Assembly: GCF_001548115.1 (NCBI RefSeq)
Contig: NZ_AP014821.1
Span: 3,413,262-3,477,261, forward strand
DNA: 64,000 nucleotides
DNA from: Geminocystis sp. NIES-3709
Lineage (GTDB): Bacteria; Cyanobacteriota; Cyanobacteriia; Cyanobacteriales; Cyanobacteriaceae
Direction of reading: 5' to 3'
The translations under genes and the position numbers were made by a program. Every line of letters begins with the position of its first letter. The stretch's first letter is position 1. Below are positions 9,351-19,466 of this stretch, in pieces. Below the pieces are notes generated by a model that searched no databases, was not told the DNA's origin, and saw nothing but the letters and a program-made list of their open reading frames with translations.

Positions 9351-9830
9351 ATGATAAACAACAAAGATATTGAATATATGCGTCAGGCGATCGCTTTGAT
9401 GCGAGAAGCAGGAGTCGTTAACAAAACAGGAGGGGCATTTGGTACAGTTGTTGTTAAAGACGGAGAGGTAATCGGAGCTTCTGGAAATAGTGTTTTGCGG
9501 GATAATGATCCCACAGCCCATGCAGAAGTAAACGCCATCCGTCAGGCTTGTAAAAAACTAGGAACGGTTGACTTATCGGGGGCTGTCTTGTACAGCAGTT
9601 GTGAATGTTGTCCGATGTGTTATGCGACTGCTTATTGGGCTAGAATTTCTAAAATTTATTACGCCGCAGGTTGGAGTGATTTTGCGGATCTTTTTGATGA
9701 TGCCAATATTCAAGAGGACTTACTAAAAGAATATAAAAACAGGCTACTAGCACCTGAACAAATCCTCCAAGAAGAAGCACAAGCGGTTTGGCAAGAATTC
9801 AGAGAACTTCCTGACGGTGCGAGATATTAA
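9351..9830 (+). CDS. Guanine-deaminase-like nucleoside/nucleobase deaminase
   Basis: This 159-residue cytidine-deaminase-fold enzyme has the zinc motifs HAEVNAIRQA and SCECCPMCYA. Length, ATAYWARISKIYYAA and the F-D-D residues near the C-terminus resemble Bacillus-type guanine deaminase (GuaD), which converts guanine to xanthine. A tRNA adenosine deaminase (TadA) is less likely because of the C-terminal layout. The ATG 9351 is preceded by AAAGGAA at a suitable distance. It lies downstream of the Ap4A phosphorylase-like gene and may share its transcript. Confidence 0.82.
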   Translation: MINNKDIEYMRQAIALMREAGVVNKTGGAFGTVVVKDGEVIGASGNSVLRDNDPTAHAEVNAIRQACKKLGTVDLSGAVLYSSCECCPMCYATAYWARISKIYYAAGWSDFADLFDDANIQEDLLKEYKNRLLAPEQILQEEAQAVWQEFRELPDGARY

Positions 9831-9860
9831 TTAGGATGTGATGAAAAAGTATAAGTGGTA

Positions 9861-9899
9861 AGGAGTAGGTATTAGGTGTTAGTTAAATAATGAAAAATC
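9861..9899 (+). repeat. Dispersed heptamer-type repeat (copy 1)
   Basis: The stretch has AGGTATTAGGTGTTAG followed by TTAAATAATGAAAAAT. Nearly the same string occurs at 50294-50340, in another gap downstream of a plus-strand gene. The core is built from AGGTATT-like heptamers, so it belongs to the short tandemly repeated sequences common in cyanobacteria. Confidence 0.55.
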
Positions 9900-10023
9900 A
9901 ATGCTTTTAGGCTTTTTGCAATATAAATATCAACAAATTGGTTTTAAAGAAAATAAAGTCACAAATGGTAAGTTTTTCTAAAAAGTAAAAAAAGTCTTGT
10001 CATTGCGAAGCAAAAAGCAATCT

Positions 10024-10683
10024 TTACCAAAAACTCAGGGGAATGTGTCGGAAAATTTGTAAAAGTATAAAAAGGGCGAGAAAAATGCTTATTAGTGCCA
10101 ATAATTGCTCTTTTTTTGTACCTTTATCTTCTAGCCACTTTTGATAAAGGCGACTAACCCAAGGAACAGCGAACCAACCGGTGATGGCTACACTACAAAA
10201 ATTTCCAAACAGCATCCATGTAGGAAAATCGATCGAAGATGGTTTTTTCAGAAGTAAATTAAACAACATCACGGTAGGATAAAGTACCAGTAAAACTAAA
10301 AGGTTAATTTTCCACACAGGGGAAGGATTACTTACACTTTGTTTTATCCAACGGGTATAACTCTCGAAATTTGCTTCTCCTTTAAATTGATAACCATTAT
10401 TTTCTACCCCATAAAGTAATTCTCGTCTTTCTTTACTATCAATCCAGTTAATACAATGTTCAGGGGTATCGAATCGTAAAATTGTTTCAAAAACAAGGGT
10501 TTCTCCCTCTTCCACTAATATGGGGAAATTCTCACTAATATAACCAGGATAATTTTTAGCTTGTGTTCTTAATTTTTCTTGGGATTGTAAGAAATTATCA
10601 TAGGCTAAGGGATTAATTCTATGGATAAAACGATATTCAAAATATTCATCTGATGGTTGGGGTAATGACGAGGAAGAAGTCAT
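10024..10683 (-). CDS. Antibiotic-biosynthesis-monooxygenase-like (ABM) membrane protein
   Basis: Residues about 10-110 (EYRFIHRINPLAYDNFLQSQ through LRFDTPEHCINWIDS) match the ferredoxin-like ABM fold, here with the heme/monooxygenase function unproven. Three hydrophobic segments follow: INLLVLLVLYPTVMLFNLLL, WMLFGNFCSVAITGWFAVPW and LLALISIFLALFILLQIF. Proteins with this ABM plus membrane-tail layout are common in cyanobacteria. I choose ATG 10683 over the in-frame TTG at 10689. It is divergent from the large beta-helix gene by about 210 bases. Confidence 0.75.
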   Translation of the reverse strand: MTSSSSLPQPSDEYFEYRFIHRINPLAYDNFLQSQEKLRTQAKNYPGYISENFPILVEEGETLVFETILRFDTPEHCINWIDSKERRELLYGVENNGYQFKGEANFESYTRWIKQSVSNPSPVWKINLLVLLVLYPTVMLFNLLLKKPSSIDFPTWMLFGNFCSVAITGWFAVPWVSRLYQKWLEDKGTKKEQLLALISIFLALFILLQIFRHIPLSFW

Positions 10684-10895
10684 GATCAAAGATTAAACGG
10701 AGAAAACTTTTACTTTTAATTTAAGTTTATAACTTTATAGAGCTTACTTAGAGATAATGATAAAAATTAGATGATTCTGATAATATTAAGTTTTTGTGTG
10801 AGTTATGCAATTAATCAAAAGTCAAATTTATAATAATTAATAATTTTTAGAATTTCACCAGTAGATAAATAACTTTAATAATTTTCGGAAAAATC

Positions 10896-13800
10896 ATGAC
10901 GATCGAACTAAATATAACCGATAATGTTACTCAAATATTAACTGATTTTGCTGATTCAGCTACTTTCTGGGACGATTTTAACCTGATTTTTGGTACAGAA
11001 TTTAATCAGACGATCGCAGAAGATTTTAGAAATCAATGGTTAAATCAAGATTTTTCCGTCCTTCCCATCGTTGAAATTATCAGCAGTAACATTTTAGGTA
11101 ATGCTAATGGAGGTTATTCTTCTGACAATAATACTATTTATTTGTCCGATCGTTTTTTGACAATGGCATCATCGGCAACGGTGACATCTATTTTATTAGA
11201 AGAAATTGGTCATTTTATTGATGCTAAAATCAACGATACTGATACTCTAGGAGATGAAGGAGAACATTTTGCTAAAGTTATTCAAGGAATTGAGCTAACA
11301 TCCGAAGATTTACAAGCATTAAAATCCGAAAACGACTTCGCAACTATTGTTATCGATAGGCAATCAATACAAATAGAAACCAGTACTACTTTTACTGTCA
11401 TAAATACCAATGATAGTGGAGATGGCAGTTTACGTAAAGCGATAATCGATGCTAACAATACGGCTGGAACTGATACTATTACTTTTAATATAGGTGGCAG
11501 TGGCACAGTCAAAACCATTCTTCTTTTATCGGCATTACCCACTATCACCGAAACGATTATTATTAATGGTACAACTCAATCAGGGTTTAGTTCAACTCCC
11601 ATTATCGAACTCAATGGATTGAATGCTGGAACTAATATAAATGGAATCATATTAAGTGACGGTTCTAGTGGTAGTACTATTCAAGGATTAGTTATCAATC
11701 GTTTTAATGGTAACGGGATTGTTATTCAAGGTGATAGTACGGGCAATACCATTAAAGGTAATTTTATTGGTATAGGTGGTAGTGGTGCATCGGATCAAGG
11801 CAATGGTAGCAATGGCATTAGAATAGAAACAGCTAATAATATTATTGGTGGTAGTAATGCCAATGAGCGAAATGTGATTTCTGGTAATACTCAAACAGGT
11901 ATTTTTATTACAGGAACAAGTGCAACAGATAATACAATACAAGGTAACTATATTGGCATAAATGCTACTGGCACAGGTGCAATCAAAAATGATACCTACG
12001 GTATTCAAATCGCTAATGGTAGTAAAAATAATCTCATCGGTACGAATGGAGATGGCACTAATGACAATACAGAGGGCAATGTAATTTCTGGCAATGGTGA
12101 TATAGGCATAATCACGGAAAATAATGGTACAACGGGTAATGTTATCGCAGGTAATTATATTGGTACAAATCCCACTGGTACAAGTGCCATTGCTAACAAA
12201 CGAGGAATTTATATTGCCAATGGTGCAGAAAATACCTTAGTGGGTACAAACAGTGACGGTGTATCCGATGATTTAGAAAGAAATATTATCTCAGGTAATA
12301 CTGAAAATGGTATTTGGATTGTTAACGGTTCAGGTACAACGCAAAATCATACCATTAAAGGTAATTATATCGGTACAAGTAAAGATGGTAGTGCAGACTT
12401 GGGTAATGGTAATAATGGTATCGAAATTAATGGTGCAACCAATATTACTATAGGAGGTAGTAATGCAGTCGATCGAAATATTATCTCAGGCAACAATCAA
12501 AGAGGTATTTTTATAACAGGTAGTACGGCTTCAGGAAATACCATCGAAGGTAATTATATCGGTACAAACAAAGATGGTAATGGAGATTTAGGGAATAGTT
12601 GGGAAGGAATAACGATCGAATCTAGTAGCAATACTATTAAAAATAATCTGATTTCTGGTAACGATGGCTCTCAAGGTGGATTATATCTAAATGGTACAAA
12701 CGCAAATAATAATACGATCATCGGCAATAAAATAGGTACAGATGCCACAGGAAACTCGAAAATAGGCAACTCTACCGGAGGGATTACCATTAATAACGGT
12801 TCTAATAATACTATCGGTGTTAGCAATGCGCTCGATCGAAATATCATCTCAGGCAATAATGAGGTAGGTATAGTTATAAAGGGAAGCAGTGCCACTAATC
12901 AGCTAATCCAAAATAATTATATTGGTACAGATATTGATGGAGACACCGCTTTAGGCAATGGTTTTGAAGGAATAACGATCGAAACAACTCAAAATACCAT
13001 TAAAAATAACGTTATTTCAGCTAATGGTGGCTCTCAAGGAGGATTATGGTTAAATGGTGTTAATGCGAAAAATAACACGATCATTGGTAATAAAATCGGT
13101 ACAGACACAACGGGGAATGTTGATTTAGGGAATGTGCAAGAAGGTATTACTATTAATAATGCTACTAATAATACCATCGGTGGTAGTAATGCTAATGATC
13201 GAAATATCATCTCAGGAAATAATACTGCTGGTATTCTCGTTGTTGGAAATAGTAGTGATAATTTAATCGAAGGTAATTATATCGGTACAGATATTGATGG
13301 AGACACAGGGTTAGGCAATAATTTTGAAGGAGTAGGCATTTATTCCTCTCCTAGTAATACGATTAAAAATAACGTCATTTCTGCCAATAAAAGTTCTGTG
13401 GGAGGAGTTGTCATTGAAGGTAGCAACACCAAAAATAACTGGGTAACAGGCAATAAAATTGGCACAGATGCCACAGGGAATAATAATTTAGGTAATACCT
13501 CACGAGGCATAAGTATTAATGACGGCTCATCGAATAATATTATTGGTAGTAACGAAGATAAAAGTAATGACAATAACGAGGGGAATATAATTGCTAATAA
13601 CAGTAACGGTGTCTTTATTGACGGTAGCAATAATAGTATTGTCAAGAATCAAATCATTAATAATAGTCTTAATGGTATTGCCATAGTTAACGGAAGCAAT
13701 AGTGTTAATAACCTGATTTCCCAAAATAAAATTACCAATAATGGAGAATTAGGCATTGATCTTAATTATGATGGTATAACTGCTAATGATCCCAATGATA

Positions 13801-15359
13801 CAGATACTGGGACTAATAATCGACAAAATTATCCTTTAATCACGATCGACAATAGTGGATTTATCAATGGGTTTTTAAATAGTAACCCCAATAGTACCAT
13901 CCGCATCGAATATTTTAGTAACACAACACCTGATGCTAGTGGTAAAGGAGAAGGGGAAACCTTCATCGGCTTTGAAGATGTTACCACCGATAGTAATGGT
14001 AATGCCACTTTAAATTTTGATAGCAAAAATGCCCCCAATGTCACGGCTACAGCTACTATTGCTAATAATACTTCTGAGTTTTCTAGCCCTGCAATTATCC
14101 CCGTTGTCACCATAGAAGCCATTGACGCAACGGCGAATGAAAACGGTAATATTGGTACTTTTCGCATCAGTCGCACAGGGGATTTAATCGCTCTTACGGT
14201 GAACTATACCATTACTGGTACTGCTACTAATGGCGTTGACTATAACACTATCACCAGTTCGATCGAAATTCCCTTAAATCAAACCTATGCAGATATAACC
14301 ATTACCCCTATCGATGATTTTATCGATAATGAAGACACTACTGTCATTCTTACTTTAACCGACAGTAACGATTATGACTTAGGCACTTCTGGCACAGAAA
14401 CAGATACCATAACCATCGAAAATGATGATACTGTCGGAGTTACTATTACGGAATCAGGAGGAAATACGACAGTAACAGAAGGGGGAGGAAATGATAGTTA
14501 TTCGATCGTCCTTAATTCTGAACCCACAGATGATGTTACCATCAATATTAGCACTGATACTCAAGTTGATACGAATGTTAGCAGTATAACTTTTACTTCC
14601 TTAAACTGGGATACACCTCAAACTATTAATGTGAGTGCGCCTGACGATGGTATAGACGAAGGGAATCACTCAGGAATAATAATCCATAGCGTTGTTAGCA
14701 ACGATGTCAAATATGATAATATTTCCGTCAATCCTATTAATGTAACAGTGATTGAACCTTCCTTAGTCTATTCCAGAGGTACAGGAAATCCTGATAATAT
14801 CACTGGTGGTTATGGTAAAAATATCATCGATGCTGGGGGAAGCAATGACTATATTTTAGGAAATATTTTTCAAGATACATTGTTAGGCGGTAGTGGCAAT
14901 GATACTATTAAAGCCGATGATGGAGACGATATTCTTGATGGTGGTAGTGGTAATGATATTCTCAAGGCTGGAGAAGGCAATGATATTATTAAAGGCGGTA
15001 GCGGTAATGATACTTTAATAGGAGGCATGGGTAACGATACTTTAACGGGGGGTAGTGGTAATGACTATTTCCGTTTTAATTCTCCTAATGATGGTATCGA
15101 TACTATCACTGATTTTAATGTCCTCTATGATTCTATTTATCTTACTGCTCTTGGTTTTAATTTATCCATCGGTGAGTTAAACTCCAATCAGTTTATTATA
15201 GGTACAAATGCCACTGCCAGTGATCATCGTTTGGTATTCGATCGAAATACAGGTGATTTATTTTTTGACAATGACGGTAATGGAGTCAATTCACCAGTAC
15301 AGATTGCAACTTTGAATCCTCGATTAGCTTTGACGAATCAAGACTTTATTATTATTTAG
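10896..15359 (+). CDS. Giant beta-helix / Calx-beta / RTX calcium-binding secreted protein
   Basis: The product is 1487 residues with no classical signal peptide. An N-terminal module (1-165) contains SILLEEIGHFIDAKIN and LGDEGEHF, resembling a zincin helix whose first His is replaced by Glu. A DSGDGSLRKAI motif (about 172) opens a long parallel beta-helix (about 200-1000) made of repeated NTI-GNYIGT and RNIISGNN units. A Calx-beta domain follows (about 1070-1180), then RTX nonapeptides such as GGSGNDTI (about 1330-1400). The last 90 residues form a serralysin-type C-terminal domain (ending LALTNQDFIII). RTX proteins with such a tail are normally exported by type I secretion and bind calcium outside the cell. 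The N- and C-terminal modules recur in the gene at 42.4-47.3 kb. Confidence 0.88.
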   Translation: MTIELNITDNVTQILTDFADSATFWDDFNLIFGTEFNQTIAEDFRNQWLNQDFSVLPIVEIISSNILGNANGGYSSDNNTIYLSDRFLTMASSATVTSILLEEIGHFIDAKINDTDTLGDEGEHFAKVIQGIELTSEDLQALKSENDFATIVIDRQSIQIETSTTFTVINTNDSGDGSLRKAIIDANNTAGTDTITFNIGGSGTVKTILLLSALPTITETIIINGTTQSGFSSTPIIELNGLNAGTNINGIILSDGSSGSTIQGLVINRFNGNGIVIQGDSTGNTIKGNFIGIGGSGASDQGNGSNGIRIETANNIIGGSNANERNVISGNTQTGIFITGTSATDNTIQGNYIGINATGTGAIKNDTYGIQIANGSKNNLIGTNGDGTNDNTEGNVISGNGDIGIITENNGTTGNVIAGNYIGTNPTGTSAIANKRGIYIANGAENTLVGTNSDGVSDDLERNIISGNTENGIWIVNGSGTTQNHTIKGNYIGTSKDGSADLGNGNNGIEINGATNITIGGSNAVDRNIISGNNQRGIFITGSTASGNTIEGNYIGTNKDGNGDLGNSWEGITIESSSNTIKNNLISGNDGSQGGLYLNGTNANNNTIIGNKIGTDATGNSKIGNSTGGITINNGSNNTIGVSNALDRNIISGNNEVGIVIKGSSATNQLIQNNYIGTDIDGDTALGNGFEGITIETTQNTIKNNVISANGGSQGGLWLNGVNAKNNTIIGNKIGTDTTGNVDLGNVQEGITINNATNNTIGGSNANDRNIISGNNTAGILVVGNSSDNLIEGNYIGTDIDGDTGLGNNFEGVGIYSSPSNTIKNNVISANKSSVGGVVIEGSNTKNNWVTGNKIGTDATGNNNLGNTSRGISINDGSSNNIIGSNEDKSNDNNEGNIIANNSNGVFIDGSNNSIVKNQIINNSLNGIAIVNGSNSVNNLISQNKITNNGELGIDLNYDGITANDPNDTDTGTNNRQNYPLITIDNSGFINGFLNSNPNSTIRIEYFSNTTPDASGKGEGETFIGFEDVTTDSNGNATLNFDSKNAPNVTATATIANNTSEFSSPAIIPVVTIEAIDATANENGNIGTFRISRTGDLIALTVNYTITGTATNGVDYNTITSSIEIPLNQTYADITITPIDDFIDNEDTTVILTLTDSNDYDLGTSGTETDTITIENDDTVGVTITESGGNTTVTEGGGNDSYSIVLNSEPTDDVTINISTDTQVDTNVSSITFTSLNWDTPQTINVSAPDDGIDEGNHSGIIIHSVVSNDVKYDNISVNPINVTVIEPSLVYSRGTGNPDNITGGYGKNIIDAGGSNDYILGNIFQDTLLGGSGNDTIKADDGDDILDGGSGNDILKAGEGNDIIKGGSGNDTLIGGMGNDTLTGGSGNDYFRFNSPNDGIDTITDFNVLYDSIYLTALGFNLSIGELNSNQFIIGTNATASDHRLVFDRNTGDLFFDNDGNGVNSPVQIATLNPRLALTNQDFIII

Positions 15360-15443
15360 AGTCACAAAAAAGTTACTATTTATATAATGTTGATATTGGA
15401 AAATTTAATAATAATAATTTAGTAAATATTAAGATCATAAATT

Positions 15444-16457
15444 ATGAACAAAAAAATAATTATTTTAGATGATTTAGAAGAACAAAGTCAGTTTTTTTTA
15501 AGACTACTCCATGAAGCAAATTATACAGTAGTGATTACTGATAATGAATCAGAACTTTTAGATTTAATAAACAACGAATATATTGATCTTATTTTACTTA
15601 GTGCCACTTTTAAAGATAAAGATGTTTATTTGATCTGTAAGAAAATTAAACTGTTAGAAATGGGAGAAAATATTCCCGTAATTTTTATTAACCGAGATCA
15701 TCGTTATTTCGATGCAGAAACAATGTTTAATGCGGGAGGTGCTGACTATATTAGCTATCCTTTTAGTTCAGCAGAGATACTCCATAAAATTTCTATTCAG
15801 TTGCAAATTAAAACTCTCCGTCAGGAATTAACAGAAAAAACTAATCAACTTCATAAATTAATTCCCCATTATCAAAAATTAAAATTAGCCTTAGAAAAAG
15901 CTAAATTAGAATTAGCTAATATTAATCAAACAAATCGATCGAGTTTATTACCTCAAAAAGAAGTCTTCGAGCAAACTTTAGCACAAGAATGGTTAAGAGG
16001 TGCAAGACAAAGATCATCTTCAGGAGATTTATCAGGAACAAATATCTCTCTGATTATGGGAGAAATTAATGATTTTAAAAATTATCAGAAAAATCATGAA
16101 AAAGATTTAACTGAAAACTGTTTGAATATTATTGGTAATACGATTAAATCAACGGTAAAAAGACCGGGAGATTTTGTGGGAATATTTACTTTGGGAAAAT
16201 TTGCAATTTTGTTACCAAATACCGATCAAGATGGTGCGCAAAAAGTAGCTGAAATAATTAATGAGAAGATACAGAATTTACAAATACCTCATCATTATTC
16301 TGATTTTACTGAATATATTAGCTTAAGTTTTGGCATTGCTACAGGTATTCCTAGTCAGGCTTTACCTCCCAATGTTTTAGTTGAGGTGGCAGAAAATGCT
16401 CTTAATGTGGCTTTAGCAAACAAACGGGATAATATTATTATCATCGATAATTTTTAA
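15444..16457 (+). CDS. REC-GGDEF protein with both domains degenerate
   Basis: The 337-residue protein starts with a receiver-like domain (about 1-120). Where the phospho-accepting Asp should follow the third strand, the sequence is LILLSATFK, with Ser instead; the usual KP motif reads DYISYPF. A coiled-coil-like linker (about 125-170) leads to a diguanylate cyclase fold (about 175-335), recognised by RPGDFVGIFTLGKFAILLPN and SLSFGIATGIPS. The GGDEF signature is TLGKF, so catalysis is unlikely. It is probably a non-enzymatic signalling or scaffold protein. It lies 84 bases after the giant RTX gene on the same strand, so a functional link is possible. Confidence 0.8.
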   Translation: MNKKIIILDDLEEQSQFFLRLLHEANYTVVITDNESELLDLINNEYIDLILLSATFKDKDVYLICKKIKLLEMGENIPVIFINRDHRYFDAETMFNAGGADYISYPFSSAEILHKISIQLQIKTLRQELTEKTNQLHKLIPHYQKLKLALEKAKLELANINQTNRSSLLPQKEVFEQTLAQEWLRGARQRSSSGDLSGTNISLIMGEINDFKNYQKNHEKDLTENCLNIIGNTIKSTVKRPGDFVGIFTLGKFAILLPNTDQDGAQKVAEIINEKIQNLQIPHHYSDFTEYISLSFGIATGIPSQALPPNVLVEVAENALNVALANKRDNIIIIDNF

Positions 16458-16630
16458 AAAAAACTTGATTTGCACCTCGATAAATAAAGATAAATAAAGT
16501 TGATGTTTTCAATTCTCCCAATGATCGAAAATTAAAGATTTTCAATTCTGCATTCTTTCAGTAGGTACAATAAGGGTATGATTAGTATAGCAAAAGTTTT
16601 TATTATCAACCCCCTTCAATTTACTCAGCT

Positions 16631-17716
16631 ATGAATGGAGAATCATCCTACAGCAACGAAATCTATCACTTTATTGCTTTTCTCGTGTCCATGAACGTGG
16701 TTTTGTGGAGTACTCCCGTAGTCAAAAATATAGGTTTAAAAAGTGGTCATGTAGATAAACCAGATCCTCGTAAAGTACATCGGAAACCGATCGTACGTAT
16801 TGGAGGGGTAGCCATTTTTGCTGGAACAACAGCAGGATTATTAATAGTATGGTGGTTAGGAGGTTTTGGAGTATTATCTGCACAAAAAGATGCCGAAATC
16901 TGGGGTGTAACAATCGGTGCTATATTTTTCTTTTTCATCGGTTTAGCAGATGATTTATTTAACCTTTCTCCTTCTTCTCGTCTTATTATGCAGTCGATCG
17001 TAGCGAGTTTTGCATGGTATAAAGGAGTTAAAATCGAGTTTTTTACCCTTCCTTTCGGAGAATTAATTAATCTCGATATGTGGTGGTTAAGTCTTCCTAT
17101 TACTGTTATTTGGTTAGTGGGAATGGTAAACGCTATTAATTGGATTGACGGTTTAGATGGTTTAGCGGCAGGAGTGTGCGGTATTGGTGCGGTAGTGATG
17201 TTGATTGTCAGTTTATTTATGAATCAACCGGCGGCGGCATTGTTAGCGGCGGCATTGGCTGGAGGGGCGTTAGGATTTTTAAAATATAACTTCAATCCTG
17301 CCGAGATATTTATGGGAGATGGTGGTGCTTATTTTATGGGATTTATGTTAGCAGGGGTGGGAGTGATTGGTTTAGCCAAAACCGCAGCAGTAACGGCGGT
17401 AATTTTGCCTTACATTATCCTTGCTGTACCGATTTTGGATATGTCTTGGGTGATTTTTTCGAGAATGTTACAAGGTAAATCTCCTTTTTTACCAGACAAC
17501 CGTCATTTGCACCATCGTCTTCTACAAGCTGGAGTTTCACAACGTTTGACAGTTTTATTCATCTATTCCTTAACTCTATGGGTAGGTAGTTTTGCCCTCG
17601 TCTTTTCTGGTTTTCCCAGTGGAGGAGTTTATGCTATTGGTGCAACTATGCTATTAATTTATACTACTTGGCAGGTATGGCGCCATCGTCGAGTTGATTC
17701 CAATATAAATGATTGA
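16631..17716 (+). CDS. Undecaprenyl-phosphate sugar-1-phosphate transferase (WecA/TagO, MraY family)
   Basis: This is a 361-residue polytopic membrane protein of the MraY superfamily. Conserved cytoplasmic loops are visible: DKPDPRKVHRKPIVRIGG, GLADDLFNLSPSSRL, INWIDGLDGLAAG, EIFMGDGGAYFMGFML and the loop DNRHLHHRLLQAG. The HLHHR motif marks the WecA/TagO group over MraY itself. The reaction moves a sugar-1-phosphate (usually GlcNAc) from a UDP-sugar onto undecaprenyl phosphate, starting surface polysaccharide synthesis. It overlaps the prmC start by 8 bases, indicating co-translation. Confidence 0.9.
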   Translation: MNGESSYSNEIYHFIAFLVSMNVVLWSTPVVKNIGLKSGHVDKPDPRKVHRKPIVRIGGVAIFAGTTAGLLIVWWLGGFGVLSAQKDAEIWGVTIGAIFFFFIGLADDLFNLSPSSRLIMQSIVASFAWYKGVKIEFFTLPFGELINLDMWWLSLPITVIWLVGMVNAINWIDGLDGLAAGVCGIGAVVMLIVSLFMNQPAAALLAAALAGGALGFLKYNFNPAEIFMGDGGAYFMGFMLAGVGVIGLAKTAAVTAVILPYIILAVPILDMSWVIFSRMLQGKSPFLPDNRHLHHRLLQAGVSQRLTVLFIYSLTLWVGSFALVFSGFPSGGVYAIGATMLLIYTTWQVWRHRRVDSNIND

Positions 17717-18641
17717 TAATTTATCAAAAAATATGTTTTTTTCTTTATCAGGACAAAAATTATTTAACTGGTATCAACAAGCTAAACAACAAACTATTAT
17801 TAATAATATTCCTTTATTTGAATTAGACTATTTATTAATAGAATTAACTAACTTAAATAATTTGAATTTACGACTTAATAATTATCAAAATAATGATCAA
17901 ATTATCAGTAAAAAATCCCTAGAAGAATTACAAAATTTGTGGGATTTACGAGTTAAAAAACGTTGTCCTGTTCAGTATTTAATCGGTGAATGTCACTGGC
18001 GTAATTTCACTCTCAAAGTTACTCCAGATGTTTTAATTCCCCGTCCAGAAACAGAGTTAATCATCGATCGAGCGTTACAATTAACTGAACAATATCCTTA
18101 TTTACGATCGGGTAAATGGTTAGATTTAGGTACAGGAAGCGGTGCGATCGCCATTGCATTAGCGGATACTTTTCCAGAAGCAGTAATTTATGCCGTTGAT
18201 AAAAGTGAAAAAGCCTTAAAAATTGCCCAAGAAAACGCTTTTAATTTAGGATTTTTTAAAAGAATTAAATTTTTTCATGGTTCATGGTTTAATCCTATAA
18301 ATGAGCTTAAAAATGGCTTTAGTGGTATTGTTTCTAACCCTCCTTATATTCCTTCTCAAGTAGTTTTACAATTACAACCCGAAGTGATAAATCATGAACC
18401 AAGAATCGCTTTAGATGGCGGAGATGACGGATTAAATGATATTAGACACTTAATTATTAATGCTCCTAATTTTTTAATTAATAATGGTGTTTTTATCTTA
18501 GAAATGATGGACGGACAAGGAGATTTTGTTGAAAAATTTTTAATTAATAATACTAACTATACCAATATTAAAATCGATCGAGATTTAGCTAATTTAGAAA
18601 GATTTGCTCTTGCTTATCATCGTAAAAAAGTAATTGCATAA
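17709..18641 (+). CDS. prmC: Release factor glutamine methyltransferase PrmC/HemK
   Basis: The 310-residue protein has the SAM-binding motif LDLGTGSGAIAIAL and the glutamine-binding NPPYIPSQ motif that defines the family. It N5-methylates the Gln of the GGQ motif in release factors RF1 and RF2. The N-terminal helical domain (about 1-110) carries RCPVQYLIGECHWRNF, which contacts the release factor. The ATG at 17709 lies inside the end of the preceding transferase gene, so the pair is translationally coupled. It converges on the glycosyltransferase gene with only 5 bases between the stops. Confidence 0.94.
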   Translation: MIDNLSKNMFFSLSGQKLFNWYQQAKQQTIINNIPLFELDYLLIELTNLNNLNLRLNNYQNNDQIISKKSLEELQNLWDLRVKKRCPVQYLIGECHWRNFTLKVTPDVLIPRPETELIIDRALQLTEQYPYLRSGKWLDLGTGSGAIAIALADTFPEAVIYAVDKSEKALKIAQENAFNLGFFKRIKFFHGSWFNPINELKNGFSGIVSNPPYIPSQVVLQLQPEVINHEPRIALDGGDDGLNDIRHLIINAPNFLINNGVFILEMMDGQGDFVEKFLINNTNYTNIKIDRDLANLERFALAYHRKKVIA

Positions 18642-18646
18642 TAAAA

Positions 18647-19417
18647 TTAAGAATTAAAATATTTATTTTCTATTAATCTTAAAGATAGTAAAATTTCTGC
18701 AAACATTCTTTGAAAAGCATAATACCAACCCCCCCAACCATCAAAAATTCCTCCTTTTAAAAATAAGCAATAAATAAACACAATAAAAGGAGCTAAAATA
18801 ATTTGTTTACGAATACGATCGCTTAGACTTAATTCATAAAAAGGAGTGTTTAATATTTTTTCAACTTCTAATACCATATATCGATCTTGAGCCCATAACC
18901 ATCTACTTAATGATTTTCGATCGTCATGATAAATATAACTTTTAAGATAACTAACTTTGCCTTCAATTATAACTTTATGAGCATGACCATCATCTCGATA
19001 ATGAGCCGTATTTTTTTTATATAAACATATTCTCGGAGGTAAAATAGTTTTTTTTAAAGGTTTTCCAAAAATGCAATAACTCAAAGGAATTAAATAACCA
19101 TTAATTTCAGAATTGACGTTTAAAATAGTTAATTTATTGATTAAATCATCACTAAGAATATAGTCTCCATCAAGAGATAAAACCCAAGTATTTTTTATTA
19201 AAGATAAACCATAATTACACTGTTTTGCAAAGGACTCAAATTTTCTGAAAAAAACTTTGACATTAGAATAAGATTTTAAAATTTCGATGGTTTTATCGGT
19301 ACTAAAACTATCTATAACAATAACTTCTTTTGCCCATGTTAATTTATGAAGAGTTCGATCGATATTCGGTTCTTCGTTATAGGTTAAAATCAGTGGTGTA
19401 ATTGTGTTTAAATCCAT
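18647..19417 (-). CDS. Glycosyltransferase family 2 (WaaE/KdtX-like)
   Basis: The GT-A fold is shown by LILTYNEEPNIDRTL near the start, VIVIDSFSTDKTIEIL, and the metal-binding region WVLSLDGDYILSDDL. The protein is about 256 residues from ATG 19417; an in-frame TTG at 19435 would add six. The layout resembles the WaaE/KdtX group, which adds a sugar to lipopolysaccharide core, but the acceptor here is unknown. A hydrophobic stretch near the C-terminus (IVFIYCLFLKGGIFDGWGGW) suggests membrane association. The amidase gene is upstream on the same strand, 49 bases away. Confidence 0.85.
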   Translation of the reverse strand: MDLNTITPLILTYNEEPNIDRTLHKLTWAKEVIVIDSFSTDKTIEILKSYSNVKVFFRKFESFAKQCNYGLSLIKNTWVLSLDGDYILSDDLINKLTILNVNSEINGYLIPLSYCIFGKPLKKTILPPRICLYKKNTAHYRDDGHAHKVIIEGKVSYLKSYIYHDDRKSLSRWLWAQDRYMVLEVEKILNTPFYELSLSDRIRKQIILAPFIVFIYCLFLKGGIFDGWGGWYYAFQRMFAEILLSLRLIENKYFNS

Positions 19418-19466
19418 ATTATTATTAGTTGACAATTCTAAATTTTCAATTCTCCATTATCAATTC

